From Lachnospiraceae bacterium (GTDB lineage: Bacteria > Bacillota > Clostridia > Lachnospirales > Lachnospiraceae), in contig JAFRWW010000021.1 of the NCBI GenBank assembly GCA_017441585.1, positions 1 to 64,000 of the forward strand: a DNA stretch of 64,000 bases. Reading direction: 5' to 3'. Numbering within the stretch: the first letter of the stretch is position 1; every line of letters starts with the position of its first letter. The notes beneath the pieces were generated by a model that saw only the letters and a program-made list of their open reading frames with translations, had not been told where the DNA came from and did not search any database. This document shows, in pieces, positions 8,064-18,700 of the stretch. A program made the position numbers and the translations under genes.

Positions 8064-11000
8064 GATTCTTCGCTCTCAGAGAACTCTTCATCCTCAAAGT
8101 CATCTCCATCAGGGGCTCCCTCATCCTCAAGGGCATCTTCATCCCCTGTTGCCCCATCGTCCCCGGTATCCTGCAGCGAAGACATGGCTCCCTTAAGGCG
8201 CTTCTTTCTCTGCTTTCTCATCCAGAAAATGGCAAAGCCGAAAATGGCGACGGAAATGAGTATCACCAGAACGATCACCATCATATTTTTGCGGGTGACA
8301 TACCGCATGAGGACGATATATCCCTCATCACAGATCACGGCCTTTGCATCCGCATAGCTTCCGACGGTAGTCGCATCCACCAGGCCGGTTCCGGAAATAA
8401 TCATATTCTCTGACTCATCCCCCGTCCCGTCAGATATGATATCGGACTCATCTTCCATTCCGGTCATATCCACCGGATTCATATCCTTATCCACCACCAG
8501 GATCTTATTAGCGGGGAATAAGAAGTTCATGGCCCTGATGCGAACCAAAGGATTCAGCTTTCTCTCCTGATGTATCTCATACTTATAGGCCTGACTTATC
8601 ATAAGCCTGCTCTGGGGTATGGTCTTTTGTTTTACCGCATTAAGAGCCTCTACTTCTTCCGCCTCGGCCTCTCTGACACTGAGGACAGAGTCCGGATAGA
8701 ATTCCCCCTCCAGCACCAGATAAGAGAGCGTTTCATCATCCTCAGGCTTTGATGCCACAGACGGAACATAGACCCTTCTCACTCCGTGGACCGTCACATT
8801 CCTAACCACGGGAGAGATTTTTTTATCCTCCCAGTAGGCGTACTCACCCTCGTTTTCCTTAAGCTCAGGATAGTCCTCTTTGGGGAAAGGTTCGTCATAC
8901 ACAAATTCCTTCGACCAGACTGTCTGATCCCCGTCCACAAACCTTATGGTAAATTTCTTAAACTCCTCCGGAACATCAAAGGTGCCCACCAGCCTGTCAT
9001 AGGACATGGCCACGGCCTCACCTTCCTTGGTGACGTCATCCACGGCTCCGAAACCGTTATCCACAAAATAGTTTCCCGCCACTTCTCCCGAGGCCTTGCC
9101 TGCCAGGGCACCGGTAGCCTTGACCACCGTCTCTTCCATATCCATGTAGGAACAGGAGATCGTATCCTTTATGACATTTCCTCTTCCGGTTATTCCGCCC
9201 ACGTAGGAGGATGCGCTTACGCCTCCGAATACGTAACAGCCGCTGACCGTCAGCTTTGAATATCCTGCCACGCCGCCCGCATATTTGCCATCGCCGGCAT
9301 CTATATCCGCATAACTGCAGCTCTTTGCTATCACGCCGTACCTGGCTTTGCCTGCCACGCCACCCGCATAGCCGTCGTCACAGATCACATCCGAACTGTT
9401 CTCACACTCATATATCAGAGCCCTGACATGATGGATGAGGCTGTCCTTTTCCTGTTTCTCTTCATCCTCATCCTCTTCTTCATCCTCGCCGTCCTGCTCT
9501 CCGCCGTTATACCGGTAGCGCTCAAAGATATCCACTGCGTCATCTTTTACTTCCTCTATGTCTATGCAGCCTGCCACGCCTCCTGCGCAGTTGTCCGCCA
9601 TGACCTCACCTTCATTTACGCAGTACAGTATCTTGCCGTCGGCAGGGGATACATTGACATCATCGGACACATCCACATAGAGGGTCTTATCCTCTATGAT
9701 CTTTTTGATGTCATCCCTTCCATCCTCCATGGTGGTCCTTAATGAATCAAAGTCCCTGCGGACCTCATTCATATCGTCAAAGAACCGCTTCCAGTCATCA
9801 TAAAGTACATCACGGGTCACATCCACCCTGTCGGAGATGTCATCACTCCTCACGCGCACATCGAGCTTCATGGCGTCCGTCCTGTACTCCATGCGGTCCA
9901 TCATGCCGTCCGATATATCCCTGATGACCTGAGCATCATCCGATATGGTACGCAGATTCTTTTTGATGCGCTTAAAAAGCCTGGGCCATCTCTCTATCAC
10001 GTCGGATATATCGTCAAGCCTGGCGAAGGCATCTCTGTAAAAGAATTTGATCCTCTCTATGGTCTCGGCGGCTTCCTTATAATTCATCAGAAGATCCGTA
10101 AGTTCCTCCGAAAGTTTTTTATCATCATCCTCCATCTGGGGCAGTTCCAAAGGCTCAATGGAAGGAAGGTTCGGTATCTCATTTTCCGAAAGGCTGTCGC
10201 CATCAATATCACCCTTTTCCAGAGCCTCTATGATGGCATGGATCTGCTCCTGGAGCGACTTTAGTGAATCAATGATCTCCTCATATTTTTTGACGGTCTC
10301 AATCAGCGCCCCCGCCTTTTCCTCATCCAGGGTAGGGATGAGTTTTTCCAGATGATCCGTCAGTTCGATTATCTGCTCCAGATCCTCCTTTAATTCCTTC
10401 TCATATTTTGCCAGCTTCTTAAGACGGAAATTGTAATCCATCTTATCTATCACATCTTCTATCTCATCCGCCTGTACGCTTATATTGCGTCTGGTGGAAC
10501 GCACGTCCGCATCATATTCATCCACATAGGTGCGCACCACATTCTTAAGTTCCTTGATCCTGTCCGTGATGTCATAAAATCCACCATAGAGATCATCCCC
10601 TATCTTTTCGCCGGAATCCAAAGCCTTCACAAGGGACGCATCCATCCTGTCAAACTCTTCCTGTATGTCGTCATAATAATCCCGGTCAAGGCTCACCGCC
10701 CTGAAGGGATCCAGAAAACCGACTATACCTCCCACGTTCATGCGGCCCTTCACCGGCCCGCGGTTTTCGCAGCCCATGACACAGCCCGACAGCCGGCCCG
10801 CCACACCTCCGGTGTCGGTTCCCAGTTCCTTATAACCCACCGGGCCTTCATTTTCGCAGTACAAAAGATTGCCCTTGCTGCAACCTGCCACGCCGCCGGT
10901 CTCATTTGCCCTCTCATCTGCGGCGAAACCCGTGACCGCATTGGGTATGGATATATTGACGGTATCCGAAGTCCCCGTCTTTGAGCTGTTCTTTATCCTG

Positions 11001-11668
11001 GTATTGATGTTGATACTGCCCTTATTGATGCATCTGGAGACTACGCCTTCATTGAGTCCCACGATGCCTCCGGTCCTGAACTTACCGTCTATGGACGCTT
11101 CATTCACGCAGTCTTTGATCACGCCGCTTTTTTCATTATATCCCGCGATGCCGCCCACCTGGGATCTGGCATTGAGGCTTCCCTCACTTTTACACCTGAC
11201 TATCTCCCCACGGTTGGTACCTGCCACTATGCCCAGGTTCTTCTGGTCTTCGCCAAAGACCACCTGCGCCTGTACCTTAAGGTCATAGACAGCCCCGCTC
11301 TCTCCCACATATCTGAAGAGGCCGCAGTCCGATATATCCTCATCGATCACAAGGCCGCTGATGGTATGGCCCTGTCCCTCAAACACTCCGTCCAGATACG
11401 CCACCGTCAGATCGGGATATGCGGAGATATCTATGTCCGCATTCAGCACAAAGGTCTTGGCCAGGGAATAATTCTGGTTCCTGCACTCATCGGCAAATTT
11501 CTTAAAATCCTCTGATGAATCGATATTCACCACACCGGTGGCAAAATCTATGCCACCCTCTCCGGTTTTTGACGCAAATATCTCCCCGGGTGTCATGATA
11601 CAAAGACACATGACAGCCGTCAGAAACAGGGCTATATATCTTTTTGCATGATACAGTTTATTTATCAT
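8060..11668 (-). CDS. GLUG-repeat surface protein with a central helical domain and C-terminal membrane anchor
   Basis: A 1202-residue exported protein of unknown function. A signal peptide covers residues 1-32. From about 130 to 345 there are repeated GGIAGYN / GGVAG-C-KG / GGIVGLNEG units with C-x-N-x-G turns, the GLUG pattern expected to form a beta-solenoid. About 350-690 is highly charged and predicted helical or coiled. GLUG units resume at about 700-890. A proline-poor linker domain follows, then one transmembrane helix (about 1133-1155), a KQRKKR stop-transfer and a very acidic cytoplasmic tail. The start codon lies 11 nt inside the upstream MMPL gene with AGAGGA about 10 nt upstream, so the two are made together. 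Function is probably tied to that exporter. Confidence 0.85.
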   Translation of the reverse strand: MINKLYHAKRYIALFLTAVMCLCIMTPGEIFASKTGEGGIDFATGVVNIDSSEDFKKFADECRNQNYSLAKTFVLNADIDISAYPDLTVAYLDGVFEGQGHTISGLVIDEDISDCGLFRYVGESGAVYDLKVQAQVVFGEDQKNLGIVAGTNRGEIVRCKSEGSLNARSQVGGIAGYNEKSGVIKDCVNEASIDGKFRTGGIVGLNEGVVSRCINKGSININTRIKNSSKTGTSDTVNISIPNAVTGFAADERANETGGVAGCSKGNLLYCENEGPVGYKELGTDTGGVAGRLSGCVMGCENRGPVKGRMNVGGIVGFLDPFRAVSLDRDYYDDIQEEFDRMDASLVKALDSGEKIGDDLYGGFYDITDRIKELKNVVRTYVDEYDADVRSTRRNISVQADEIEDVIDKMDYNFRLKKLAKYEKELKEDLEQIIELTDHLEKLIPTLDEEKAGALIETVKKYEEIIDSLKSLQEQIHAIIEALEKGDIDGDSLSENEIPNLPSIEPLELPQMEDDDKKLSEELTDLLMNYKEAAETIERIKFFYRDAFARLDDISDVIERWPRLFKRIKKNLRTISDDAQVIRDISDGMMDRMEYRTDAMKLDVRVRSDDISDRVDVTRDVLYDDWKRFFDDMNEVRRDFDSLRTTMEDGRDDIKKIIEDKTLYVDVSDDVNVSPADGKILYCVNEGEVMADNCAGGVAGCIDIEEVKDDAVDIFERYRYNGGEQDGEDEEEDEDEEKQEKDSLIHHVRALIYECENSSDVICDDGYAGGVAGKARYGVIAKSCSYADIDAGDGKYAGGVAGYSKLTVSGCYVFGGVSASSYVGGITGRGNVIKDTISCSYMDMEETVVKATGALAGKASGEVAGNYFVDNGFGAVDDVTKEGEAVAMSYDRLVGTFDVPEEFKKFTIRFVDGDQTVWSKEFVYDEPFPKEDYPELKENEGEYAYWEDKKISPVVRNVTVHGVRRVYVPSVASKPEDDETLSYLVLEGEFYPDSVLSVREAEAEEVEALNAVKQKTIPQSRLMISQAYKYEIHQERKLNPLVRIRAMNFLFPANKILVVDKDMNPVDMTGMEDESDIISDGTGDESENMIISGTGLVDATTVGSYADAKAVICDEGYIVLMRYVTRKNMMVIVLVILISVAIFGFAIFWMRKQRKKRLKGAMSSLQDTGDDGATGDEDALEDEGAPDGDDFEDEEFSESEES

Positions 11669-13964
11669 TTACAAAGGTCCTCTTATTGCGCCAGTAACTC
11701 TTCTGGAACACTCCGTCAAAAACATATAAAAGCTGCGGAAGTATGAGCATTACTATCACGATGGATATCAGCGTACCTGCACTAAGGGTCGTTCCCAGGG
11801 AAGCTATTACACAGTTAGAGGTCATGTTTCCCACCACCCAGGCTGCCAGGGTCAGTATGGCGCCGGAGGTGATGATGGTGGGCAGCGACTGGTTCAAAGT
11901 ATCCTTTATACACTGTTTTTTGTCAGCCACCGTCTGCCTAAGCTCCACATACCTGCTGGTGATGACTATGGCGTAGTCTATGGTGGCGCCCATCTGTATG
12001 GCGCAGACCACCAGATAACTCAGGAAGAACATGTCCTTTTTTTCCAGGGCCGGTATGGAAAAGTTGATCCATATGGCGCTCTGGATGGACATTACCAGCA
12101 CTATTGGCATTATCTTATTATCAAACGTAAAGAACAATATGATGAGCACAAAGGCCGCCGTCATGATGGATATGATCATGTTATCCTTAAGGAAGGATTT
12201 GGACAGATCGTAATCCGCGGTGGAATCACCTATGACATATACATCGTTGTAATACTCATAAGCGATATCCCTCACCTTATCCACCAGCTTAAAGGTATCC
12301 TCTCCCTCCACGGGTCCGGACACCGTAAAGATGAGCCTGTCATATTCCTCGCCCTCCAGCTGGAGCCTGGCGTCGCTCACTTTCTTGTGCATATCCTTTA
12401 TGTCCTGTGACAGATCATCGGCAAAATCAAAGGACTCATTTTTGTCCTCGCCGTAAATAAAATCGATCATGTCGATGAGGGGCACATTGAATTCATCTAT
12501 CCCGTTCAGGAAAGCTCCGTACTTTTCCTCCTTCCAGGCATAGAAGCGGTAAAGCATGCGGCAGGTATCCACATCCATATCCGCTACATATGAAAACTCC
12601 CTGGGAGACAGGCGATCCGTGAGCACATACATTTCATCATCATCCACCGTCACGTTTGCAAGGCCCAAAGTGCTCTCCACCCGGTCCAGTTCCTTAACCC
12701 TGGCCAATATGGCCGCCTCGGAAGCATAATCCCCCGTAGGCACCAGCACCGCCATGGCGTTATCCATCTCAAAGCTTTTTGATATCTCCCTCTTGGAAGT
12801 GAGATACTCATCCATCCTTTTTGATTCCACGGAATTTTTGTCAAAATTGTAAGTGCAGTGTGATGAGAAAAAGATGGCCGCGATCATCACCACCAAAAAT
12901 ACGGGAAGGATCACATACCTCGTGGCCACCACCAGATTTCCCCAGTGATTTATGGTGGGCACAAAACTCCTGTGCATGGATTTATCGATCTGCTCAGTGA
13001 AATTCATGATGAGCCCGGGCATAAAACAGAACACGGACAGCATGGAAAAGATAATGGCCTTGGTCAGCACACGCCCCAGGTCGGGGCCTATGCCGTACTC
13101 CATGAACATGAGGGCGATCATACCCGCCACGGTGGTCAGGGAGCTTGATGATATCTCAGGGATAGCCTTTTCCAGAGCGTTGATCATGGCCGGCTCGGCG
13201 TCATAATGAGCCCTCTCCTCCATGAATCTGTGAAACATGATTATGGCGTAGTCTATGGCCAGGGCCAGCTGCAGCACCGTACCCACGGCATTTGAGATAA
13301 AGGAGATACTTCCAAACATGAAATTGGTACCGACGTTTAAAAGCGCCGCCATACCGAACACCATCATGAAGATGGGGATCTCCATGTAGGTGGTGGAAGT
13401 AAAAAGAAGCACCGTGATAATGATGATGACAAGGATCAACAGGATATATTTCATATCCTCCTTGAGATTCTTCGCATCATCCTTATCCACGGTGGAATAA
13501 AAATACGTATCGTAATCAGAAAGGACCTCGCGGACATTGGCCATGGACTTTTTGGCTTCGTCGTCATCCTCATCGGTCTCAAAGGTTATCAGGAAAAGTG
13601 CGCTAGCGTCATTATAGACGTCCTTAAGCGCCTCTGCATCCGTAATCTCCTTCTCGTCCTCGTCATCTTCCTCATAAAATGAGACTGAGGAAACTCCCTT
13701 CACCTGCTCAAGGGCCGCCGCCAGTTCCCTGGCCTGTGCAAAGCCGATATTCTGTATCATCACCTTTGCGGAGCCAAAGGTGACAAACTGATCGTCCATT
13801 ATGTCAAGGCCCTGCCTGGTCTCCGTATCTTCTTTGAGATAGTCGGTCAGCTCATTGATGACCTTCACCCTTCCCGCAGTAAAAATGCATACTATTCCCG
13901 TCAAAATAAAAGCTACTAAAAGAACAGTCCTGAATTTTACTATCATTCTGGCGATATGTCGCAA
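11658..13964 (-). CDS. MMPL/RND-superfamily exporter
   Basis: A 768-residue membrane protein built as two repeats: one N-terminal helix, an extracellular loop of about 140 residues and five helices, twice (12 helices in all). Motifs include LALAIDYAIIMFHRFMEE in the first half and IQMGATIDYAIVITSRYVELR in the second, the TM4/TM10 segments with the Asp expected to relay protons. Small MMPL proteins of this type move lipids, peptides or drugs. The start is TTG at 13964, with AGAGG 7 nt upstream; the first ATG is six codons later. It overlaps the GLUG-protein gene. lysA ends 67 nt upstream and no terminator is seen between, so it may share the lysA transcript. Confidence 0.9.
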   Translation of the reverse strand: MRHIARMIVKFRTVLLVAFILTGIVCIFTAGRVKVINELTDYLKEDTETRQGLDIMDDQFVTFGSAKVMIQNIGFAQARELAAALEQVKGVSSVSFYEEDDEDEKEITDAEALKDVYNDASALFLITFETDEDDDEAKKSMANVREVLSDYDTYFYSTVDKDDAKNLKEDMKYILLILVIIIITVLLFTSTTYMEIPIFMMVFGMAALLNVGTNFMFGSISFISNAVGTVLQLALAIDYAIIMFHRFMEERAHYDAEPAMINALEKAIPEISSSSLTTVAGMIALMFMEYGIGPDLGRVLTKAIIFSMLSVFCFMPGLIMNFTEQIDKSMHRSFVPTINHWGNLVVATRYVILPVFLVVMIAAIFFSSHCTYNFDKNSVESKRMDEYLTSKREISKSFEMDNAMAVLVPTGDYASEAAILARVKELDRVESTLGLANVTVDDDEMYVLTDRLSPREFSYVADMDVDTCRMLYRFYAWKEEKYGAFLNGIDEFNVPLIDMIDFIYGEDKNESFDFADDLSQDIKDMHKKVSDARLQLEGEEYDRLIFTVSGPVEGEDTFKLVDKVRDIAYEYYNDVYVIGDSTADYDLSKSFLKDNMIISIMTAAFVLIILFFTFDNKIMPIVLVMSIQSAIWINFSIPALEKKDMFFLSYLVVCAIQMGATIDYAIVITSRYVELRQTVADKKQCIKDTLNQSLPTIITSGAILTLAAWVVGNMTSNCVIASLGTTLSAGTLISIVIVMLILPQLLYVFDGVFQKSYWRNKRTFVNDK

Positions 13965-14031
13965 ATTATGACCTCTTACTCATTTTTCATGGCTTCCGTT
14001 TAAGGAGCCTTAAATCTTTATAATACCCTTG

Positions 14032-15303
14032 TCAGCGGGCCAGTGATGAATACTCATCCGAAAAATCAAAGGTTGCAAAATAGTCGGTAGGCTTCTCTGC
14101 CCTGCGGATGAGCTGTACGCTGCCATCCTCTTTAAGCAGTACCTCGGCGGAGCGGAGTCTGCCGTTATAGTTATAGCCCATGGAAAAACCGTGAGCTCCC
14201 GTGTCATGGATATTGAGATAATCTCCCTTATCTATTTTGGGAAGCTTCCTGTCTATGGCAAATTTGTCGCAGTTCTCACACAGAGATCCCACCACGTCAT
14301 AGGTCTGATCGCAGGGTGCATCCTCTTTTCCCAGAACCGTGATATGATGATAGGAACCGTATACCGCGGGTCTCATGAGATTGGCTGCACAGGCGTCCAC
14401 TCCGATGTACTCCTTATAGGTATGCTTTTCGTGGATGGCCTTTGTGATGAGAGCACCGTAAGGTGCCAGCATATATCTGCCCAGCTCCGTGAATATGGCC
14501 ACGTCGCCCATTCCTGCGCTTACCAGGATCTTTTCGTACTGCTCTCTTACACCCTCGCCGATGACAGCCATATCATTGGGCTCCTGATCGGGAGAATAGG
14601 GCACTCCGATGCCGCCGGAAAGATTGATGAACTTGATATGTACTCCTGTCTTTTCCTTAAGCTCCACGGCCAGTTCAAAAAGGATTCCCGCAAGCTTGGG
14701 ATAATATTCATTTGTCACGGTGTTTGAAGCCAGAAAAGCATGGATACCGAATTCCTTTGCTCCCATTTCCTTAAGGCGCTTATAAGCCTCGATCATCTGG
14801 TCCTTGGTCATGCCGTACTTTGCATCCCCGGGGTTATCCATTATGCCGTTGCTCATCTTGAACACGCCGCCGGGATTGTATCTGCAGGATATGATCTCGG
14901 GGATATATCCCAGGGTCTCCTTTAAGAAATCCACATGGGTTATATCATCCAGGTTTATAATGCCCTTTAACTCATCGGCGAAAGCGAACTCCTCAGCGGG
15001 AGTGTCGTTGGACGAAAACATGATATCTCCTGCCTCAACGCCCACAGCCTTTGCCAGCATGAGCTCTGTATATGATGAGCAGTCGAAGCCGCAGCCCTCT
15101 TCCTTGAGTATCTTCATGATATAAGGATTAGGAGTGGCCTTTACCGCAAAATATTCACGAAAACCCTTATTCCAGGAAAACGCTGCCTTAAAAGCCCTGG
15201 CATTTTCCCTTATGCCCTTTTCATCATAGATGTGAAAGGGTGTGGGTATACTCTTAACTATCTCTTCAATCTTTTCTTTTGTTACAAAAGGTGTCTTTTT
15301 CAT
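14032..15303 (-). CDS. lysA: Diaminopimelate decarboxylase-type PLP enzyme
   Basis: A 423-residue fold-type III PLP decarboxylase. The PLP lysine is in YFAVKATPNP (about residue 54), the phosphate-binding Gly-rich loop in NLSGGIGVPY (about 226), and the active-site Cys region in GSLCENCDKF (about 345). The ending GAHGFSMGYNYNGRLRSAEVLL matches LysA rather than ornithine/arginine enzymes. The expected reaction is meso-diaminopimelate to L-lysine plus CO2 in the cytoplasm. ATG 15303 has GGAG 6 nt upstream. Other carboxynorspermidine-type relatives are possible but lack this C-terminal pattern. Confidence 0.85.
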   Translation of the reverse strand: MKKTPFVTKEKIEEIVKSIPTPFHIYDEKGIRENARAFKAAFSWNKGFREYFAVKATPNPYIMKILKEEGCGFDCSSYTELMLAKAVGVEAGDIMFSSNDTPAEEFAFADELKGIINLDDITHVDFLKETLGYIPEIISCRYNPGGVFKMSNGIMDNPGDAKYGMTKDQMIEAYKRLKEMGAKEFGIHAFLASNTVTNEYYPKLAGILFELAVELKEKTGVHIKFINLSGGIGVPYSPDQEPNDMAVIGEGVREQYEKILVSAGMGDVAIFTELGRYMLAPYGALITKAIHEKHTYKEYIGVDACAANLMRPAVYGSYHHITVLGKEDAPCDQTYDVVGSLCENCDKFAIDRKLPKIDKGDYLNIHDTGAHGFSMGYNYNGRLRSAEVLLKEDGSVQLIRRAEKPTDYFATFDFSDEYSSLAR

Positions 15304-15342
15304 GTCATCTCCATGTTTTGTGCTTATTTCGTCAACCTTTAT

Positions 15343-15372
15343 ATATTACTACTACAGAATACGTACTGTCAA
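15343..15372 (-). promoter_or_regulatory. Promoter of lysA
   Basis: Minus strand TTGACA (15367-15372), 18-nt spacer, TAATAT (15343-15348), about 35 nt before the lysA start codon. Confidence 0.7.
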
Positions 15373-15408
15373 ATTTTGCATACGGTCATGTGATCCGTCT
15401 CAGACCGC

Positions 15409-15759
15409 TTATCTTATATACAGCTTCATCAACCAGCCCACACTCAGCGTAAAGGCCGACAGCACCGGTATCACCACAAACTGTCCCAAAAGCAGTCTCC
15501 CCTTTATGATCCCATCGCGCTTTTCCCTTATATATCCCGACACGAGAAAGATAAGATTAGACACAGACCATACGATATAGGGATGCCAGAAGAACAGATC
15601 CGAGTTTTCCTGCCCACGGTAGATAAAATACACCTCAACAGTCAGTAAAAGCATCAGTATGCAAAGAAAAGGGACGCTGTGTCCCTTCCCTCTCTTTTGC
15701 ATAATTATATAAGCCAAAAGCAGTACTATGCAGTCAATCGCAAGCCGGTAAAATATCAT
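15409..15759 (-). CDS. Small four-helix membrane protein, unknown
   Basis: 116 residues with four hydrophobic helices (about 1-20, 29-47, 61-77, 88-110) and short basic loops. The start ATG follows the RND pump stop by one base (TGATATG), so it is coupled to the pump and is likely the last gene of that operon. No family recognised. It could be an accessory subunit or simply a co-transcribed membrane protein. Confidence 0.7.
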   Translation of the reverse strand: MIFYRLAIDCIVLLLAYIIMQKRGKGHSVPFLCILMLLLTVEVYFIYRGQENSDLFFWHPYIVWSVSNLIFLVSGYIREKRDGIIKGRLLLGQFVVIPVLSAFTLSVGWLMKLYIR

Positions 15760-15760
15760 A

Positions 15761-18700
15761 TCAGTTATCTGCTCCTTCGTCCCTTATCTCTTCATCTCTT
15801 TCCACATCAATGGGTTTCTTCCTGCGTCCAAAGAACTTCTTCTCCGTCCTGCGGTCCGTCTTATTCTTCTTTGCTATGATCAGGTAGAAGGTGGGCAGCA
15901 ATATCAGCGTCAGGATAGTGGATGCTATCAGACCGCCCACGATAACCACTGCCATACCCTGCATGGACTCCGTGTTCTTACCGATACCAAGCGCCAGGGG
16001 CAGCATTGAAAGAATGGTGGTCAGCGTGGTCATGAGGATGGGCCTTAATCTGCTGCGTCCCGCTTCCACAAGGGCCAGTTCCATGCTCATCTTTTCCAGG
16101 AACATATTGGTGGTATCCACCATCAGGATACCGTTATTTACCACTATACCTTCCAGCATCAAAAATCCCATCAATGACGTCATGGAGAAGGTGGATTTCG
16201 ATATAAACATAAGGAGCACCGATCCGATCAGTGAGAAGGGTATACAGAACATGATCATCAGCGAATACCTCACGGACTCAAACTGCATGGTCATGACCAT
16301 GAACACCAGCCACATGGCCGCCAGCATGGCAGTTATCAGCGAGGTAAACTCCTCTCTCATCATTTTTGCATATGAACTCTCTGCCATAAACACGTTTGCA
16401 GGCAGATCTACATATTTCACTTTCTGATCGATCTCTTTCTGGGCGGCAAACTTCTTCTCCGAATCCAGGGTCACCGATACGGAAGCCTCGTAAGACTTCT
16501 GGTTTCGTATGATAGTCTGAGGCGTATCGGAATATACTACCTCGGCTATGTCTCCCAGAGTCACCTGATTGCCGGTGTTTGACATAAGCTTAAGCTCCAT
16601 CAGCTCGTCTATGGTATCATACCGGTCCTTGGGATATTCCACTGTCACCTTATAATCGGTCTCATTGATGGTTATATCCATCACATCGGTACCCTTCTGG
16701 GCGTTTCGCATGGCAGCACCTGCCTGTGCGGGAGTTATCCCCGCTCCCATGGACTTGACAGGATCGATATGCACCTCCGCCTTGGCTGCGGAATCCGAAA
16801 AGCCGGTGCTTATATTTATGACACCATCCACATCCCTTATGGCATCCGCCACCATCTCGGTGGCTTCACGCAAAAGATCCATATCGGTGCTTCGCATGGT
16901 AACTTCCTTATCGCCGCCGCCCATGCCTGAATTCATACTGGAGCTGGCGGATGAACATACTACCACCATATCGGGAGTATCCTTGAGCATTTCATTCCAG
17001 CGGTCCACGATGATATCTGTCTTTTCTTCCGTTTCCTCATACAGATATGCCGTCAGACTGATCTGGGATGAAGACTCAGACGCAGTGCCATCGTAATCCT
17101 CCACTTCCGCCTGGGCCTTTACAAAGTTTTCCAGCTGATGAAGATATGCCTCTTTATTTTCCAGTGAAAGACCCGGGCGCACATCGGCCTTTACCGATAT
17201 CATTTTTTCATCCGTGCCTGCCATCAGCTCCACATTAAGCTGAGTAGCCACAACCACTGTCAAAACCACCATTAGTACCGTCACTGCGACCACGGCCGCC
17301 TTTTTATCCAGGACCTTACCCAGCACCTGCCCATATCTGTCTCCCATGTTCCTTACAAAACGGGAAACCGGAAGTTCCTTTTTCTCTATGGGATGATACT
17401 TTGCAAAGCAAAGGGGCACCAGCGTGACAGCGGCGATCAGCGATGCTGTCAGGGAGAATATGATGGTAAATGAAAGAGGTGCAAACATCTGTCCTGAAAG
17501 GCCCTTCATAAGAGCCATGGGCAGATAAACCACCACCGTAGTCAGTGTGGACGCAAAGATGGAGGTTGCCACAGTCTTTACAGCATCATAGGCCGCCTCC
17601 TCAAAGGAAAAGCCCTGATCCCTCTTCTGGAAACACATTTCCAGCACCACTATGGAGTTATCCACCATCATACCGATACCGATGACCATACCTCCCATGG
17701 TAACCACGGAAAGAGGAAAGCCTGCCGCATACATCAGCAATATGGTAACCAGCAAAGATACGGGCATAGAACTGCCGACTATGAGTGAGGCCTTAATGTC
17801 TCCGAAGAAAATAAAGAGCACCAGCATGGAGAGAAATACTCCCAAAACAAGAGTGGAACCCACCGAAGACAGGGCCGATACTATACGGTCTGCAGCATTA
17901 TAAGTCACCACGATGTCATAATCGGGATATTTGTCCTTAAACTCATCCACCAGAGCCACTACATCCCTTGCCAGTTTTACGGCATTGGAGCCCTGCTGCT
18001 TTGTGACAGACAGCTGCACATTGTCGGAGCCGTCATAGAAGCTGACGGAGTCCGCATCCTTTTTTGCATAACTCACCGTTGCCACATCAGCCAGCCTTAT
18101 GGTCTTGCCTTTGCCGGTAATGAGGGGAATGCTCTCCAGATCATATATATCATCATATGAAACCTCGGCGTTCACATCCAGTGTCTGTGAGCCCACATCC
18201 ACGGAACCTGCGGGTATGGAAAAATCAGCGGCGGTTATGGTACCGGTGATACTTGTAGTAGAAAGGCCGAACTGGGCCATAAGCTCGGGATCGATACATA
18301 CCCTGATATAATCCTCCTGACCTCCCGATATCTCAGTCCTGGCCACATTTTCCACAGAGGAGACCTCATTATCCAGCGTATTTTCCACAAAGCCCCTTAC
18401 GTCTCCTCCGCTCTTTGACGTGACGGAAAGATTGACTGAAGGCATGGCGTTTATATCCATGATGACTATGGTAGGATCGTTACAGTCATCAGGCAGATCG
18501 TTCTTTTTCCTGTTTATCTCCTGCTGCAGATCGTTATACGCCTTATCCACATCGGTGCCGTATTTAAAGCCATAGATCATGTAGCACATATTCTGCATGC
18601 TCCGCGACTGGACGGTATCAAGGCCCTCGATAGTGGCACCCACATCCTCCAGCTCATGGGCCACCAGACGGTCTATCTGATCGGGTGCAGCTCCGGGATA

